In this document: in pieces, positions 1 through 9,217 of the stretch | Numbering within the stretch: the first letter of the stretch is position 1 | Layout: each line of letters opens with the position of its first letter | NCBI GenBank assembly: GCA_016791045.1 | Contig: JAEUNO010000022.1 | Span: forward strand, 1-64,000 | Length of the DNA: 64,000 nucleotides | DNA from: Methyloversatilis sp. | GTDB lineage: Bacteria > Pseudomonadota > Gammaproteobacteria > Burkholderiales > Rhodocyclaceae | Reading direction: 5' to 3' | Program-made: the position numbers and the translations under genes | The notes under the pieces: model-generated | Told to the model about the DNA's origin: nothing | The model's input: only the letters and a program-made list of their open reading frames with translations | Databases searched by the model: none

Positions 1-141
1 GTGATCGAGCACGACATGGATTTCGTCAAGCGCATCGCCCACAAGGTCACCGTCATGCACCAGGGAAAGATCCTCGCCGAAGGATCGATGGACAAGGTGC
101 AGAACGATCCCAAGGTCATCGACGTTTATCTGGGCCACTGA
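1..141 (+). CDS. urtD: Urea/short-chain amide ABC transporter ATP-binding protein UrtD, C-terminal fragment
   Basis: Only the last 46 codons are present; the gene begins before the window. The visible part starts at the H-loop (VIEHDMDFVKRIA), followed by the strand read as VTVMHQGKILAEG and a stop at 139-141. This is the normal C-terminus of the LivG/UrtD class of ATPases, which power branched-chain amino acid, urea and amide importers. It lies directly upstream of urtE in the same orientation, which is the usual urtD-urtE order. A generic LivG cannot be excluded from so short a piece, but the neighbouring urtE, fmdA and urease genes favour UrtD. Confidence 0.85.
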   Translation: MIEHDMDFVKRIAHKVTVMHQGKILAEGSMDKVQNDPKVIDVYLGH

Positions 142-157
142 AATGTACACGCATAGC

Positions 158-311
158 CCCCCTCACCCGGCGCTTGCGCGCCACCCTCTCCCGCTGATGC
201 GGGAGAGGGGACAGGCAAAGCGCGTCGCTGCTTGCCGCCTTCGCGCGCCGATGCGGGCGCGGGCTGCCCTGCTCCCTCTCCCGCATCAGCGGGAGAGGGC
301 CGGGGTGAGGG
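158..311. repeat. REPIN-like element: two inverted REP hairpins between urtD and urtE
   Basis: Two near-identical hairpins face each other. Hairpin 1 (184-209) has 11-bp perfect arms CCCTCTCCCGC/GCGGGAGAGGG and the loop TGAT. Hairpin 2 (274-299) has the same arms and the loop ATCA, the reverse complement of TGAT. The outer edges are also inverted: CCCTCACCCGG near 159-170 and CCGGGGTGAGGG at 300-311. The whole unit is therefore one large imperfect palindrome, the architecture called REPIN (paired REP sequences). It lies inside a co-directional operon, where it could affect urtD/urtE mRNA processing or relative expression; that role is inference. Confidence 0.75.
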
Positions 312-348
312 CCGCTGCATCGAACTTTCCCAAGCAAAGGACCCCGTC

Positions 349-1038
349 ATGCTGAATGTGAAAGACCTCCACGTTGCCTACGGTCAGAGCGAGGCCCTGC
401 ACGGCATTTCGTTCGAAGCGAACAGGAACGAAACGATCGCCATCATGGGCCGCAACGGCATGGGCAAGACCACGCTGTTCAAATCGCTGATCGGCATCCT
501 GCCGATCAAGAGCGGCCACATCGAAGTCGCCGGCAAGGAAGTGTCGAAGGACGAGAGCTACAAGCGCGTCGCCAAGGGCATCGCCTACGTGCCGCAGGGC
601 CGCATGATTTTCCCGACGCTGACGGTCGAGGAGAACATCCACACCGGCCTCGAGAATGCCAAGGTCAAGAAGGTGCCGGAAGAGATCTACGCCCTGTTCC
701 CGGTGTTGTGGGAAATGCGCAGCCGCAAGGGCGGCAACCTGTCCGGCGGCCAGCAGCAGCAGCTGGCCATCGCACGCGCACTGGTCACCGACCCCAAGGT
801 GCTGCTGCTCGACGAACCGACCGAGGGCATCCAGCCGTCGATCATCAAGGACATCGCGAAGGCGCTGAACGAGATTCGCAAGCTGCGCGAAATCACGATC
901 GTCGTGTCCGAGCAGGTCCTCAGTTTCGCCATGGACGTGGCCGACCGCCTGTTCGTCATCGAAGGCGGACGCCTTGTCCATGAAAGCACGCGCGCCGACA
1001 CGGATACCGCGCGCATCAAGCAGTTCCTGTCCGTCTGA
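349..1038 (+). CDS. urtE: Urea/short-chain amide ABC transporter ATP-binding protein UrtE
   Basis: This 229-residue LivF/UrtE-type ATPase is the second ATPase of a urea/amide importer and works on the cytoplasmic face of the membrane. Visible motifs are Walker A GRNGMGKT (residues 34-41), the signature LSGGQQQQLAIARAL near residue 133, and Walker B VLLLDEPTEGIQ near residue 155. The reading frame is open further upstream into the repeat element, but the ATG at 349 follows an AAAGGA ribosome site and begins MLNVKDLHVAYG, the normal family N-terminus. The next gene is formamidase, so the imported substrate may include formamide or related amides as well as urea. The distinction from the homologous FmdF-type ATPases cannot be made from sequence alone. 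Confidence 0.9.
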   Translation: MLNVKDLHVAYGQSEALHGISFEANRNETIAIMGRNGMGKTTLFKSLIGILPIKSGHIEVAGKEVSKDESYKRVAKGIAYVPQGRMIFPTLTVEENIHTGLENAKVKKVPEEIYALFPVLWEMRSRKGGNLSGGQQQQLAIARALVTDPKVLLLDEPTEGIQPSIIKDIAKALNEIRKLREITIVVSEQVLSFAMDVADRLFVIEGGRLVHESTRADTDTARIKQFLSV

Positions 1039-1076
1039 GTGCCCACCATCCGCCCACACATCCAAAGGAGATCAAC

Positions 1077-2306
1077 ATGGCTGAGACCCTGATCAAGGTC
1101 GACCTGAAGCAGTCGCCGTACGAGAACGACATGGTGCACAACCGCTGGCACCCGGACATCCCCATCGTCTGCTGGGTCAAGCCCGGTGACGACTTCAAGA
1201 TCGAAACCTACGACTGGACCGGCGGCTTCATCCAGAACAACGACAGCGCGGACGACGTGCGCGACATCGACCTGACGACGGTGCACTTCCTGTCCGGCCC
1301 GATCGGCGTCGAAGGCTGCGAGCCGGGCGACCTGCTGGTGGTCGACATCCTGGACATCGGTGCCAAGGAAGACAGCCTGTGGGGCTTCAACGGCTTCTTC
1401 TCGAAGAAGAACGGTGGCGGCTTCCTGACCGAGCACTTCCCGGAAGCCCAGAAGTCGATCTGGGACATCAAGGGCATGTTCACCGAATCGCGCCACGTGC
1501 CGGGCGTCAAGTACGCCGGCCTGATCCACCCGGGCCTGATCGGCTGCCTGCCGGACCCGAAGCTGCTGGCCGACTGGAACGCCCGCGAAATCGACTTCAT
1601 CAATACCGAACCCGACCGCGTGCCGCCGCTGGGCTGCCCGCCGTGCGCACCGACCGCGCACATGGGACGCATGAAGGGCGAGGCCCGCGACAAGGCGGCC
1701 GCCGAAGCCGCCCGCACCGTGCCGCCGCGCGAACACGGCGGCAACTGCGACATCAAGGATCTGTCGCGCGGCTCGCGCATCTACTTCCCGGTCTATGTGA
1801 AGGGCGGCGGCCTGTCGATGGGCGACCTGCACTTCTCGCAGGGCGACGGCGAAATCACCTTCTGCGGCGCCATCGAAATGGCCGGCTGGCTGCACCTGCG
1901 GGTGAGCCTCATCAAGGACGGCATGAAGAAGTACGCGATCAAGAATCCGATCTTCAAACCGAGCCCGATTGCACCCAAGTATGACGACTACCTGATCTTC
2001 GAAGGCATTTCGGTCGACGAGCAGGGCAAGCAGCATTACCTCGACGTGCATGTCGCCTACCGCCAGGCCTGCCTGAACGCCATCGAGTACCTGAAGAAGT
2101 TCGGCTACTCCGGCGCCCAGGCCTATTCCATCCTCGGCACGGCACCGGTGCAGGGTCACATCAGCGGCGTTGTCGACATTCCGAATGCCTGCGCCACGCT
2201 GTGGCTGCCGACCGACATCTTCGATTTCGACATCATGCCGACCGAAGCCGGCCCGGTGAAATTCATCGACGGCAGCATCCAGATGCCGCTGTCGCCGGAT
2301 CTCTGA
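1077..2306 (+). CDS. fmdA: Formamidase (acetamidase/formamidase family)
   Basis: This 409-residue enzyme of the FmdA/AmdA family hydrolyses formamide to formate and ammonia in the cytoplasm. The start at 1077 follows AAAGGAG at good spacing. Family features include the N-terminal block around HNRWHPDIP and WVKPGDDFKIET, the segment VEGCEPGDLLVVDILDIGA, and the cysteine-containing segment around PPLGCPPCAPTAHMG in the middle of the protein. Length matches Methylophilus methylotrophus FmdA. It lies 38 bp after urtE and 10 bp before fmdB, so co-transcription is likely. Formate would also be released by the dimethylformamidase encoded nearby, which fits a methylotroph gaining nitrogen from amides and energy from formate. 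Confidence 0.95.
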   Translation: MAETLIKVDLKQSPYENDMVHNRWHPDIPIVCWVKPGDDFKIETYDWTGGFIQNNDSADDVRDIDLTTVHFLSGPIGVEGCEPGDLLVVDILDIGAKEDSLWGFNGFFSKKNGGGFLTEHFPEAQKSIWDIKGMFTESRHVPGVKYAGLIHPGLIGCLPDPKLLADWNAREIDFINTEPDRVPPLGCPPCAPTAHMGRMKGEARDKAAAEAARTVPPREHGGNCDIKDLSRGSRIYFPVYVKGGGLSMGDLHFSQGDGEITFCGAIEMAGWLHLRVSLIKDGMKKYAIKNPIFKPSPIAPKYDDYLIFEGISVDEQGKQHYLDVHVAYRQACLNAIEYLKKFGYSGAQAYSILGTAPVQGHISGVVDIPNACATLWLPTDIFDFDIMPTEAGPVKFIDGSIQMPLSPDL

Positions 2307-2316
2307 GGCCGTCGCC

Positions 2317-2646
2317 ATGCCGACCTACGACTATCAGTGCGAGGCGCATGGCGGATTTTCCGCCCTGCGCAGCATCGCCCAGCGCGACGCCGCCTGCCTG
2401 TGCCCGGAATGCGGTTCGCCCGCGCAGCGGGTGCTGGTGACGGCACCGTCCTTCGCCGACATGCCGCACGAGACGCGATTCGCGCATGCCACCAACGAAC
2501 GCAGCCGCCATGAACCGGTGCTTGCCAGCCGCAAGCACGGTCCCGGGTGTTCGTGCTGCAGCAGCAAACCCAGCCGAACGACCGCGGTAGGCAAGGACGG
2601 TTCGAAGGCATTCCCCACCAAACGTCCCTGGATGATCAGTCACTGA
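2317..2646 (+). CDS. fmdB: FmdB family zinc-ribbon protein
   Basis: This 109-residue protein has the FmdB N-terminal ribbon: MPTYDYQC (Cys8), His11 in place of the usual second Cys, and Cys29-x2-Cys32. A second cysteine cluster (GPGCSCCSSKP) lies in the C-terminal half. FmdB was named as a putative regulator encoded downstream of formamidase in Methylophilus; its biochemical role is not established. It starts 10 bp after fmdA, consistent with one transcript. The C-X-X-H first knuckle is a small departure from the usual C-X-X-C arrangement and may weaken or alter zinc binding. Confidence 0.85.
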   Translation: MPTYDYQCEAHGGFSALRSIAQRDAACLCPECGSPAQRVLVTAPSFADMPHETRFAHATNERSRHEPVLASRKHGPGCSCCSSKPSRTTAVGKDGSKAFPTKRPWMISH

Positions 2647-2714
2647 TTACCGGGTTTTCGTAACCAGCCCCCTCCACCTTCAACCTGCACTTCAACAACC
2701 GGGAGTCCTGCACC

Positions 2715-3881
2715 ATGAAAAGCACCCTGAAAACCCGTCTGCGGAGCGTGTCGTCCCTTCCGCGCCTCGGCGCGCTCGCCGTCGCCCTGGCGACTGCCGG
2801 CACCGCAAATGCCGGCGTCACCGTATCCGGCCCCGGCGAGAGCTATCTCACACTCGGTCTGTGGATGCGTACATCCTTCACCAGCGCGGATGACGGCGCC
2901 CCGAACGGCACGTCGCGCTCGAAGGATTTTGCGGTTGATTCCATCCGTATCATCACCAGCGGCAAGATCACCAAGCAGATCGGCGGCATGGTGAATTTCG
3001 AGCGCCAGTCGGATGAATCGATGCGCCTGCTCGACGTCGTCGCCCAGTTCGAACTGATGGACGGCCTCAACCTGTGGTTCGGCCGCATGCTGCCGCCGAC
3101 CGACCGCGCCAACCTCGCCGGCCCCTACTTCGCCAACGTCTGGGAATACCCGATGGTGTCGCAGTACCCGAACGCCTTCACCGGTCGTGACGACGGCGCG
3201 CTGCTGTGGGGCAATGTGCTCGGCGGCAAGCTGCTGTACGCCGTCGGCGCCTACCAGGGCAAGAACCGCGGCGCCGGCCTGTCGAACGATTCCGACAAGC
3301 TGCTGTACGCCGGTCGTCTGGCCTACAGCTTCTGGGATCCGGAACTGGGCTACTACGGCACCAACACCTACTACGGCGGCAAGGAAATCCTGACCATTGG
3401 CGCGGCTGTGCAGACGCAGAAGAACGGTGTCGGCATCGCCGGTGCCTCGGGTGACTACACGGCGTGGAACGTCGATGCGCTGATGGAAACCAAGTTCTCG
3501 AACGGCGGCGTGCTGACGCTCGAAGGCGCCTACTACGACTACGACACGGACGGCGTTGCCGACACGGGTCCGGCCGTCGCAGCCGCCTGCGGTCTGGTCA
3601 ATGTCAACAACTGCGGCGGTGCAACCGAAGGCGAAGCCTACCTGCTGACAGCCGCCTACCTGATTCCGGGCAAGTTCGGCATCGGTCAGTTCCAGCCGTA
3701 CGCGCGCTTCCAGGAATTCGATCCGCAGAACGGCTCGAAGGCCGATCAGTGGGACCTGGGCGTCACCTACGTGATGGCCGGCCACAACGCGCGCATCACC
3801 GCGGTGTACTCGGACATGGATCCGGGCGGTGCAGCCCAGTCCATCGACAAGTTCATCGTCGGCGTGCAGCTGATGTATTGA
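2715..3881 (+). CDS. fmdC: Outer-membrane porin, FmdC-like (short-chain amide/urea porin candidate)
   Basis: This 388-residue protein has a Sec signal peptide (basic start, hydrophobic stretch LGALAVALATAGTANA, cleavage near residue 34) and a C-terminus ending in an aromatic residue (VGVQLMY), typical of beta-barrel outer-membrane proteins. The body alternates aromatic and polar residues, as in porins. In Methylophilus, formamidase is co-expressed with the amide/urea porin FmdC, and the position here right after fmdAB supports the same role, although specificity cannot be read from sequence. A close paralogue lies at 18162-19295; both share FANVWEYPMVS, YTGRDDGA-type and YDYDTDGVAD segments. 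A strong terminator follows at 3929-3954. Confidence 0.75.
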   Translation: MKSTLKTRLRSVSSLPRLGALAVALATAGTANAGVTVSGPGESYLTLGLWMRTSFTSADDGAPNGTSRSKDFAVDSIRIITSGKITKQIGGMVNFERQSDESMRLLDVVAQFELMDGLNLWFGRMLPPTDRANLAGPYFANVWEYPMVSQYPNAFTGRDDGALLWGNVLGGKLLYAVGAYQGKNRGAGLSNDSDKLLYAGRLAYSFWDPELGYYGTNTYYGGKEILTIGAAVQTQKNGVGIAGASGDYTAWNVDALMETKFSNGGVLTLEGAYYDYDTDGVADTGPAVAAACGLVNVNNCGGATEGEAYLLTAAYLIPGKFGIGQFQPYARFQEFDPQNGSKADQWDLGVTYVMAGHNARITAVYSDMDPGGAAQSIDKFIVGVQLMY

Positions 3882-3928
3882 TCCGGTCACGGCCCGGCCG
3901 CACAGCGCGCCGGGTCGCGGTTGCTTCA

Positions 3929-3954
3929 GGGGCACGCTCGGGCGTGCCCCTTTT
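3929..3954 (+). terminator. Rho-independent terminator after the fmdC-like porin gene
   Basis: Nine-bp perfect arms GGGGCACGC (3929-3937) and GCGTGCCCC (3942-3950) enclose the loop TCGG and are followed by TTTT. It ends the urtDE-fmdAB-fmdC transcript and lies 4 bp from the 3' end of the convergent ureD gene. Confidence 0.8.
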
Positions 3955-3957
3955 CGT

Positions 3958-4803
3958 TCACCGATGCAATGCCCCGAGCGCGGCGACCCTCGCTGCGGCC
4001 ATCGCCTTGCCGACCTCGATCGCATCGGCACCCAGCGCACGGAACACCCACCCGGCCTCGCCCGGCAACGCCGAGGCGCCCGCGTACAGCCCTTCGCCGG
4101 AAATCGCGCGCAGCGCCTCCTGCAAGCCGGCGCATGCAGTGTGCGTCAGTATCCAGAGGCTGCCCTGCACGCTGAAGTCGCCCGACACGCCGGGCTGCGC
4201 ACCGATCCAGTCAGCGCCGCGGATGCGCATCCGTTCGCGGGCACGCAGGCGCCCGTCGCGGCCGGTGATGTCGATCGCCGAATCCATCCGCTCGAACGAC
4301 GCGCCACAGGAAGTGGGGTCGTGCGCGAGAAAGGTTTCCGACACCAGTACGAGGGCGCCCTCACCCAGCCTGACCGAGATGCGGGCGTGCAGGTGACTGC
4401 CCGGAAAGAGGATCTGCGGCGCCGGCAGGTATTCGAGCTGCGCACCGTCAGCGGCGTCGATGTCGACGGTCTGCGTCGCGCAGCCCCCCCGCATGGTGTG
4501 CACGATGGTCGATGCAGGCGTCGCCACGTGCGCACGCGCGCCCGGCGCCACGGCAATGCGCCCGGTCACCGTGTCGTGTTCGAACAAGCCGCCCGACACC
4601 GACTGCAGGAAGACCGTGCAGCGACCGCGATCGAGCGGGTCCGTGTACAGCGCACGGCCGACATGTACCGGGTAACGAACGTACTGCCGGGCGACGAAGC
4701 TGCGATCGTCCGCCGAACCGAAATCCAGCTCGAAGCTGTGCCGTTCAGTCAAACAGAACCCCGCGCACGATGGCGTCGACCACGGCATCGACGCCTTCGC
4801 CAC
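3958..4803 (-). CDS. ureD: Urease accessory protein UreD
   Basis: UreD is a scaffold that binds apo-urease and, with UreF and UreG, delivers nickel to the active site. The sequence carries the family core with [24 protein letters not shown] and [10 protein letters not shown], followed by [26 protein letters not shown]. The upstream ATG at 4803 gives 281 residues but overlaps ureG by 59 nt. A TTG at 4752, overlapping the ureG stop, would give 264 residues ([13 protein letters not shown]) and is an attractive alternative start. It is the last gene of the operon, after ureG, whereas in many bacteria ureD comes first. Confidence 0.88.
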   Translation of the reverse strand: MAKASMPWSTPSCAGFCLTERHSFELDFGSADDRSFVARQYVRYPVHVGRALYTDPLDRGRCTVFLQSVSGGLFEHDTVTGRIAVAPGARAHVATPASTIVHTMRGGCATQTVDIDAADGAQLEYLPAPQILFPGSHLHARISVRLGEGALVLVSETFLAHDPTSCGASFERMDSAIDITGRDGRLRARERMRIRGADWIGAQPGVSGDFSVQGSLWILTHTACAGLQEALRAISGEGLYAGASALPGEAGWVFRALGADAIEVGKAMAAARVAALGALHR

Positions 4804-5386
4804 TGGCGCAGTTGGTGAGCAGGGTCGGCTTGCCGGCCCGCACCTCTTCGGCTTCGCGCGTCATGCGCGCCAGATCCACGCGCACGAATGGCGCCAGGTC
4901 GGTCTTGTTGATGACCAGCAGATCGCACTGCAGGACGCCCAGACCGCGCTTGCGCGGAATGTCGTCGCCGCCGGCCACGTCGATGACGAACAGCCAGTAA
5001 TCGACCAGATCGAGCGAAAACGACGACGCGAGGTTGTCGCCGCCGCTTTCCACCAGGATCAGTTCGAGGCCCGGCCAGGTCCGGTCAAGTTCGTCTGCCG
5101 CGGCAAGGTTGAGCGTCGGGTCTTCGCGGATCGCGGTGTGCGGACAGGCGCCGGTTTCGACCGCCAGCACGCGCTCCGGCGCGATGATGCCGCTGCGCCG
5201 GATACGTTCGGCGTCTTCCGCGGTGACCAGATCGTTGGTGATGACGGCGATGTCGGTGCCGCGCGCGATGAAGCGTGGAATGAGCTGTTCGAGCAGCGCC
5301 GTCTTGCCCGATCCGACCGGGCCACCGACACCGACACGCGCCGCACCGCGCGGCTTCGGGTACTGCAGGGGCATGACTGATGGCAT
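4745..5386 (-). CDS. ureG: Urease accessory GTPase UreG
   Basis: This 213-residue SIMIBI GTPase supplies nickel and energy for urease maturation. Visible motifs are the P-loop [11 protein letters not shown] near residues 20-30, the metal-binding Cys-Pro-His in [13 protein letters not shown], the switch region [12 protein letters not shown], and the base-specificity motif NKTD in [13 protein letters not shown]. Length and motifs match functional UreG. It starts 8 bp after ureC and overlaps the 5' end of ureD, indicating translational coupling within the urease operon. Confidence 0.95.
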   Translation of the reverse strand: MPSVMPLQYPKPRGAARVGVGGPVGSGKTALLEQLIPRFIARGTDIAVITNDLVTAEDAERIRRSGIIAPERVLAVETGACPHTAIREDPTLNLAAADELDRTWPGLELILVESGGDNLASSFSLDLVDYWLFVIDVAGGDDIPRKRGLGVLQCDLLVINKTDLAPFVRVDLARMTREAEEVRAGKPTLLTNCASGEGVDAVVDAIVRGVLFD

Positions 5387-5393
5387 ATGGGGC

Positions 5394-7106
5394 TTACCTC
5401 ATCATGTAAAGGCGATTCAGCGGCACGTGGGTTGCCGGTGCGCAGCCGATCACATGGTTGTCCACGCTGACCTCGAAGGTTTGCGGATTGACCGTGATGT
5501 TCGGCAAGGTGCTGTTGCGCACCATGTCGGCCTTGCTTAACGTGCGCGTGCCGTGCACCGGCAGCAGCGTCTTGCGCAGATCGAGCCGGCCTTCCAGGTC
5601 GCGGCCGAGCGAAGCGGCGCAGACGAAGTTGGCCGACAGCGCCTGCGGTGCGCGGCCGAAGGCGCCCCACTGCGGACGCATGATGAGCGGCTCGCAGGTC
5701 ATCAGCGACGCAGCCGAATCGCCCATCGCGCCATACGCAATGAAGCCGCCCTTGACGACGATTTCCGGCTTGATGCCGAAGAAGGCGGGACGCCACAGCA
5801 CGATGTCGGCCAGCTTGCCCGGTTCCAGCGAACCGACGTGCTGGTCGACGCCGAAGGAGCGCGCGGCATTGATCGTGTACTTCGCGATGTAGCGCAGGAT
5901 GCGTTCGTTGTCGGCGCTGCGTGTGCGTTCCTCGGGCAGGCGGCCGAACTGGTCCTTCATCTTGCTGGCCAGCTGCCAGGTGCGGCAGATGACTTCATTG
6001 ATGCGACCCATGCCCTGGCTGTCCGAACCCAGCATCGATATCGCACCCATGTCGTGCAGCACGTCTTCGGCGGCGATCGTCTGCGCGCGGATGCGGCTTT
6101 CGGCGAACGCCACGTCCTCCGGCACCGCCGGGTTCAGGTGATGGCACACCATGATCATGTCGAGGTGTTCGTCGAAGGTATTCACCGTGTAGGGATTGGT
6201 CGGATTGGTCGATGACGGCAGGCAGTTGGCCTGGCCGACGACGCTGATCACGTCCGGTGCATGGCCGCCGCCCGCCCCCTCGGTGTGATACATGTGGATG
6301 GTGCGACCCTTCGTCGCCGCCAGCGTGTCTTCGAGAAAACCGGATTCGTTCAGCGTGTCGGTGTGCAGCTGCACCTGGAAATCCATGTCGTCGGCGACCG
6401 ACAGGCAGGTGTCGATGGTGGCCGGCGTGGCGCCCCAGTCCTCGTGGATCTTCAGGCCGATGCAGCCGGCCTGCATCTGTTCGACCAGCGATTCGGGACG
6501 CGACGAATTGCCGCGGCCGAGAAAGCCGAAGTTCATCGGCCACTGCTCCGACGCCTGCAGCATGCGCGCGACGTTCCACGCGCCGCCGCAGTCGATGCCG
6601 ACCGTGATCGGGCCGAGCGAGCCGCCGAACATCGTCGTGATGCCGGACGCCAGCGCGTGCTCGACCAGTTGCGCCGAGTCGAAATGCACATGCACGTCGA
6701 GCCCGCCCGCCGTGGCGATCAGCCCTTCGCCGTCGCGCACCGTCGTCGCGTTGCCGACCAGCAGCTGCGGATGCACGCCGTCCATCACATGCGGGTTGCC
6801 CGCCTTGCCGATGGCGACGATGCGCCCGTCCTTGATGCCGATGTCGCCCTTCACGATGCCGACCACCGCGTCGATCACCACGACATTGCTGATGAGCATG
6901 TCGAGTGCGCCCTGCGCGGACGTCAGCCCGCCCATCATGCCCAGTCCGTCACGCAGTGTCTTGCCGCCACCGTGCAGGCATTCGTCGCCGGGTACGGCGA
7001 AGTCGTGTTCGATTTCGGCCAGCAGCGAGGTGTCGCCGAGACGCACCATGTCGCCCCGGGTCGGTCCGTACATCGCCGCATAATCGCGACGGGTCAGCCA
7101 TGCCAT
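5394..7106 (-). CDS. ureC: Urease subunit alpha UreC (divergent)
   Basis: This 570-residue catalytic subunit hydrolyses urea to ammonia and carbamate. All nickel-site residues of the family can be placed: His139 and His141 (GLDVHVHF), the carbamylated Lys219 (GLKIHEDWG), His221, His248 (QLHTDT), His274 ([10 protein letters not shown]), the flap Cys321-His322 (MVCHHL) and Asp362 (GSDSQGMGR). The surroundings are unusual. The usual GGGTGPA...ATTCTPGPW segment reads [17 protein letters not shown], and the first metal-ligand motif is HVHF rather than HIHx followed by CPQQ. It should be active but belongs to a divergent urease clade, consistent with the fused gamma/beta subunit next to it. Confidence 0.95.
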   Translation of the reverse strand: MAWLTRRDYAAMYGPTRGDMVRLGDTSLLAEIEHDFAVPGDECLHGGGKTLRDGLGMMGGLTSAQGALDMLISNVVVIDAVVGIVKGDIGIKDGRIVAIGKAGNPHVMDGVHPQLLVGNATTVRDGEGLIATAGGLDVHVHFDSAQLVEHALASGITTMFGGSLGPITVGIDCGGAWNVARMLQASEQWPMNFGFLGRGNSSRPESLVEQMQAGCIGLKIHEDWGATPATIDTCLSVADDMDFQVQLHTDTLNESGFLEDTLAATKGRTIHMYHTEGAGGGHAPDVISVVGQANCLPSSTNPTNPYTVNTFDEHLDMIMVCHHLNPAVPEDVAFAESRIRAQTIAAEDVLHDMGAISMLGSDSQGMGRINEVICRTWQLASKMKDQFGRLPEERTRSADNERILRYIAKYTINAARSFGVDQHVGSLEPGKLADIVLWRPAFFGIKPEIVVKGGFIAYGAMGDSAASLMTCEPLIMRPQWGAFGRAPQALSANFVCAASLGRDLEGRLDLRKTLLPVHGTRTLSKADMVRNSTLPNITVNPQTFEVSVDNHVIGCAPATHVPLNRLYMMR

Positions 7107-7139
7107 GTCAATCCTCCCGGCAGTTCCTGTTCATGTCGG

Positions 7140-7850
7140 TCACGCGCCCCTGAAGCCCGCCTGACGCGCGCGCAGCAGCGCATCGGCCAGCCCGGCTTCG
7201 GAGTTGCTCGCGCCATCGGTCAGCCGGTTCAGGCCGAACACCTCGCCCGTGCCGCCGAAGGCCACCAGCGTGACCTCCTTCGATTCGCCCGGCTCGAAGC
7301 GCACGGCGGTGCCGGCGGCGATATCCAGATGCATGCCCCAGGCCAGCGCTCGATCGAAATCGAGCGCGCGATTCACCTCGAAGAAGTGGAAGTGGCTGCC
7401 GATCTGTATCGGGCGATCTCCGGTATTGAGCGCCTTCAGCGTCGTGCTGCGGCGCCCCGCATTCACTTCGATGCGGCCTTCGGCCGGAATGATTTCGCCC
7501 GGTATGCGGGCGCGGCCGCCGCCGGCCGACATCTGCGCGCCGGGGCCGGGCCGTATCGGGTCATGCACGGTCACCAGCTTGGTGCCGTCGGGAAAGCTCG
7601 CTTCGATCTGGATCATCGGCATCAGCGCCGCGACGCCCGGCAGCACGTCGTCGGAATTGAGGATCTGCGAGCCAAACGCGATCATGTCCGCCACGGTGCG
7701 GCCATCGCGCGCACCTTCGAGAATTTCGTCGACGATGAAGGCGATCGCCTCCGGACAATTGAGCTTGAGCCCACGCGCGCGTCGGCGTCGCGACAGCTCC
7801 GCCGCATTGAAGATGGTGAGGCGCTCCAGTTCGGTCGGGGTCAGCAGCAT
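7140..7850 (-). CDS. ureAB: Fused urease gamma/beta subunit (UreA-UreB)
   Basis: A single 236-residue reading frame joins the gamma subunit and the beta subunit. Residues 1 to about 100 are gamma ([37 protein letters not shown], then [32 protein letters not shown]). The beta part starts near residue 115 ([16 protein letters not shown], then [11 protein letters not shown] and [18 protein letters not shown]). Separate ureA and ureB genes are usual in betaproteobacteria; fusions are known in Helicobacter and some others. No internal stop or frameshift separates the two. It lies 33 bp before ureC and 59 bp after ureF. The linker is short and glycine-rich ([10 protein letters not shown]). Confidence 0.95.
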   Translation of the reverse strand: MLLTPTELERLTIFNAAELSRRRRARGLKLNCPEAIAFIVDEILEGARDGRTVADMIAFGSQILNSDDVLPGVAALMPMIQIEASFPDGTKLVTVHDPIRPGPGAQMSAGGGRARIPGEIIPAEGRIEVNAGRRSTTLKALNTGDRPIQIGSHFHFFEVNRALDFDRALAWGMHLDIAAGTAVRFEPGESKEVTLVAFGGTGEVFGLNRLTDGASNSEAGLADALLRARQAGFRGA

Positions 7851-7909
7851 GGTGTGCTCCTTCGCAGTTCAGTCATCCGGTCGGTCCATGTGTGTGGTGC
7901 CATCAGGGG

Positions 7910-8620
7910 TCAATTGGCAAACAGACGCGCGCTGCGCGCTTCGTGGCGCATGGCGGCGATGTCGAGCGCGGGCGTGCCGCTGCCCATGTCCTCGCGTGCC
8001 GGCGGTGGCTGCGACAGCACGCCGGCGATGACCGGCCGCATGCGGGTCAGCAGGCGCTGGCCATCGACGTGTCCGATCATTCCCATGCGCAGCGCAGCAC
8101 CGATGATCGACGTGCACAGGCCGCCCACCGCCATCGCATCGCAACTGCCCGTCGGCAAGCGGTACGCCGCCCACAGAGCGCCCTGCACCACCGGCAGGTG
8201 ACCCGGCGCGTGTGAACCGCGTACGGACTCCAGATAGCGTTGCGCACACGCGACGCCCAGGTCGGCGTGTATGCGAAGCTGCGTGAAGCCCAGTCGGCGA
8301 CTGGCTTCGCGCCAGCCGCGCGTGAGCGACATCGCCTCGCACAGTCGGTCGAGATCGGCCAGGGCCTCCATCAGCGCCGGGCTGTCGCCGCAGTCCGTGC
8401 AGGCCTGATGGGCCAGATGCATCAACGGCCGGTCCAGGCCGGCCCAGCGATGGGTCACCTGCGCCTGCAGAAGCCCGAACACCTGTTCGACATCGCTGAC
8501 CTGACTGTCCAGACGCAGCGATTCCAGCCCCCACGAAAAGGAGGCGGCACCACCGGGGAAGAAGCTGTCGGAAAACTGCAGCATCGCCAGCTGCTGGTCG
8601 ATGCCTGATTCAATGTGCAT
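7910..8620 (-). CDS. ureF: Urease accessory protein UreF
   Basis: This 236-residue UreF forms the UreD-UreF-UreG complex that gates GTP hydrolysis during nickel insertion. The N-terminus LAMLQFSDSFFPGGAASFSWGLESL matches the family signature, where the usual pattern is L..SDS.FP.G.F..S.GLE. The rest is alpha-helical, with LPVVQGALWAAYRLP in the middle as expected. The start codon overlaps the 3' end of ureE by 11 nt. The C-terminal tail after residue 215 (PPPAREDMGSGTPALDIAAMRHE) resembles the C-terminal extension needed for UreD binding in other UreF proteins. Confidence 0.92.
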   Translation of the reverse strand: MHIESGIDQQLAMLQFSDSFFPGGAASFSWGLESLRLDSQVSDVEQVFGLLQAQVTHRWAGLDRPLMHLAHQACTDCGDSPALMEALADLDRLCEAMSLTRGWREASRRLGFTQLRIHADLGVACAQRYLESVRGSHAPGHLPVVQGALWAAYRLPTGSCDAMAVGGLCTSIIGAALRMGMIGHVDGQRLLTRMRPVIAGVLSQPPPAREDMGSGTPALDIAAMRHEARSARLFAN

Positions 8621-9137
8621 GCGGCACCGGGATGTAACGCACGGTGCCGTGGGCGGCCGGCGGCGGCGGTTCGGATCCGGCGCCCGGCCCGGCCTCGTCC
8701 GGGACCGTCACGCAACCTCGCTGGATCAGGTGGGCAAGGCGCTGCAGATAGGTGTCGCGCGGGCCGTCCAGTGCAATGCACAGCCGTTCGCCGTCGAACT
8801 TCACCTTCCAGTGCATGTTGCCCGCGAAATAGCCCAGTTCGAGCGCGTCCGCGGCAGTGCGGGCCTGCAGCACGAGCCAGTGCGGTTCGTCGAGCAGCAC
8901 GACCACGGCGCGCTCGTCATCGAGCCACAGCACGGAACCGTTCTGCAGCGTGGCGTCACGGTCCAGCATCAGCGCCACCGTGCTGCCGCGGTCGGTCCGC
9001 AGTTGCTGCCGGCGGCGCGCCATGTCGCTGCGCGTGAGGCGCACGGTTTCAAGGCCGCCGCGATGTTCGATGTCATGCAGTCTGTCCGCCAGCGCGGCGT
9101 CGGCGGCGCAGCCCAGAATGGTGGTCACACGAAGCAT
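8610..9137 (-). CDS. ureE: Urease accessory protein UreE (nickel chaperone)
   Basis: This 175-residue UreE begins at the ATG at 9137 (MLRVTTILG); the frame is open upstream but the extra 60 residues are low-complexity and not family-like. Segments such as TVRLTRSDMARRRQQLRTDRGSTVALMLDRDATLQNGSVL and the conserved region ending in GNMHWKVKFDGERLCIA match UreE peptide- and metal-binding domains. The C-terminal tail is short and ends PVPHAH, so the long His-rich tail of some UreE proteins is absent. It follows urtA in the same operon after a region with two strong hairpins. Confidence 0.85.
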   Translation of the reverse strand: MLRVTTILGCAADAALADRLHDIEHRGGLETVRLTRSDMARRRQQLRTDRGSTVALMLDRDATLQNGSVLWLDDERAVVVLLDEPHWLVLQARTAADALELGYFAGNMHWKVKFDGERLCIALDGPRDTYLQRLAHLIQRGCVTVPDEAGPGAGSEPPPPAAHGTVRYIPVPHAH

Positions 9138-9217
9138 GGACAGGTCCGGTTGATGTCGGGGTTGATGAATGGGCGTGGATGCGGGGTTGAAAGAGCCCGG
9201 TTTGAAGACCCGCCGTT

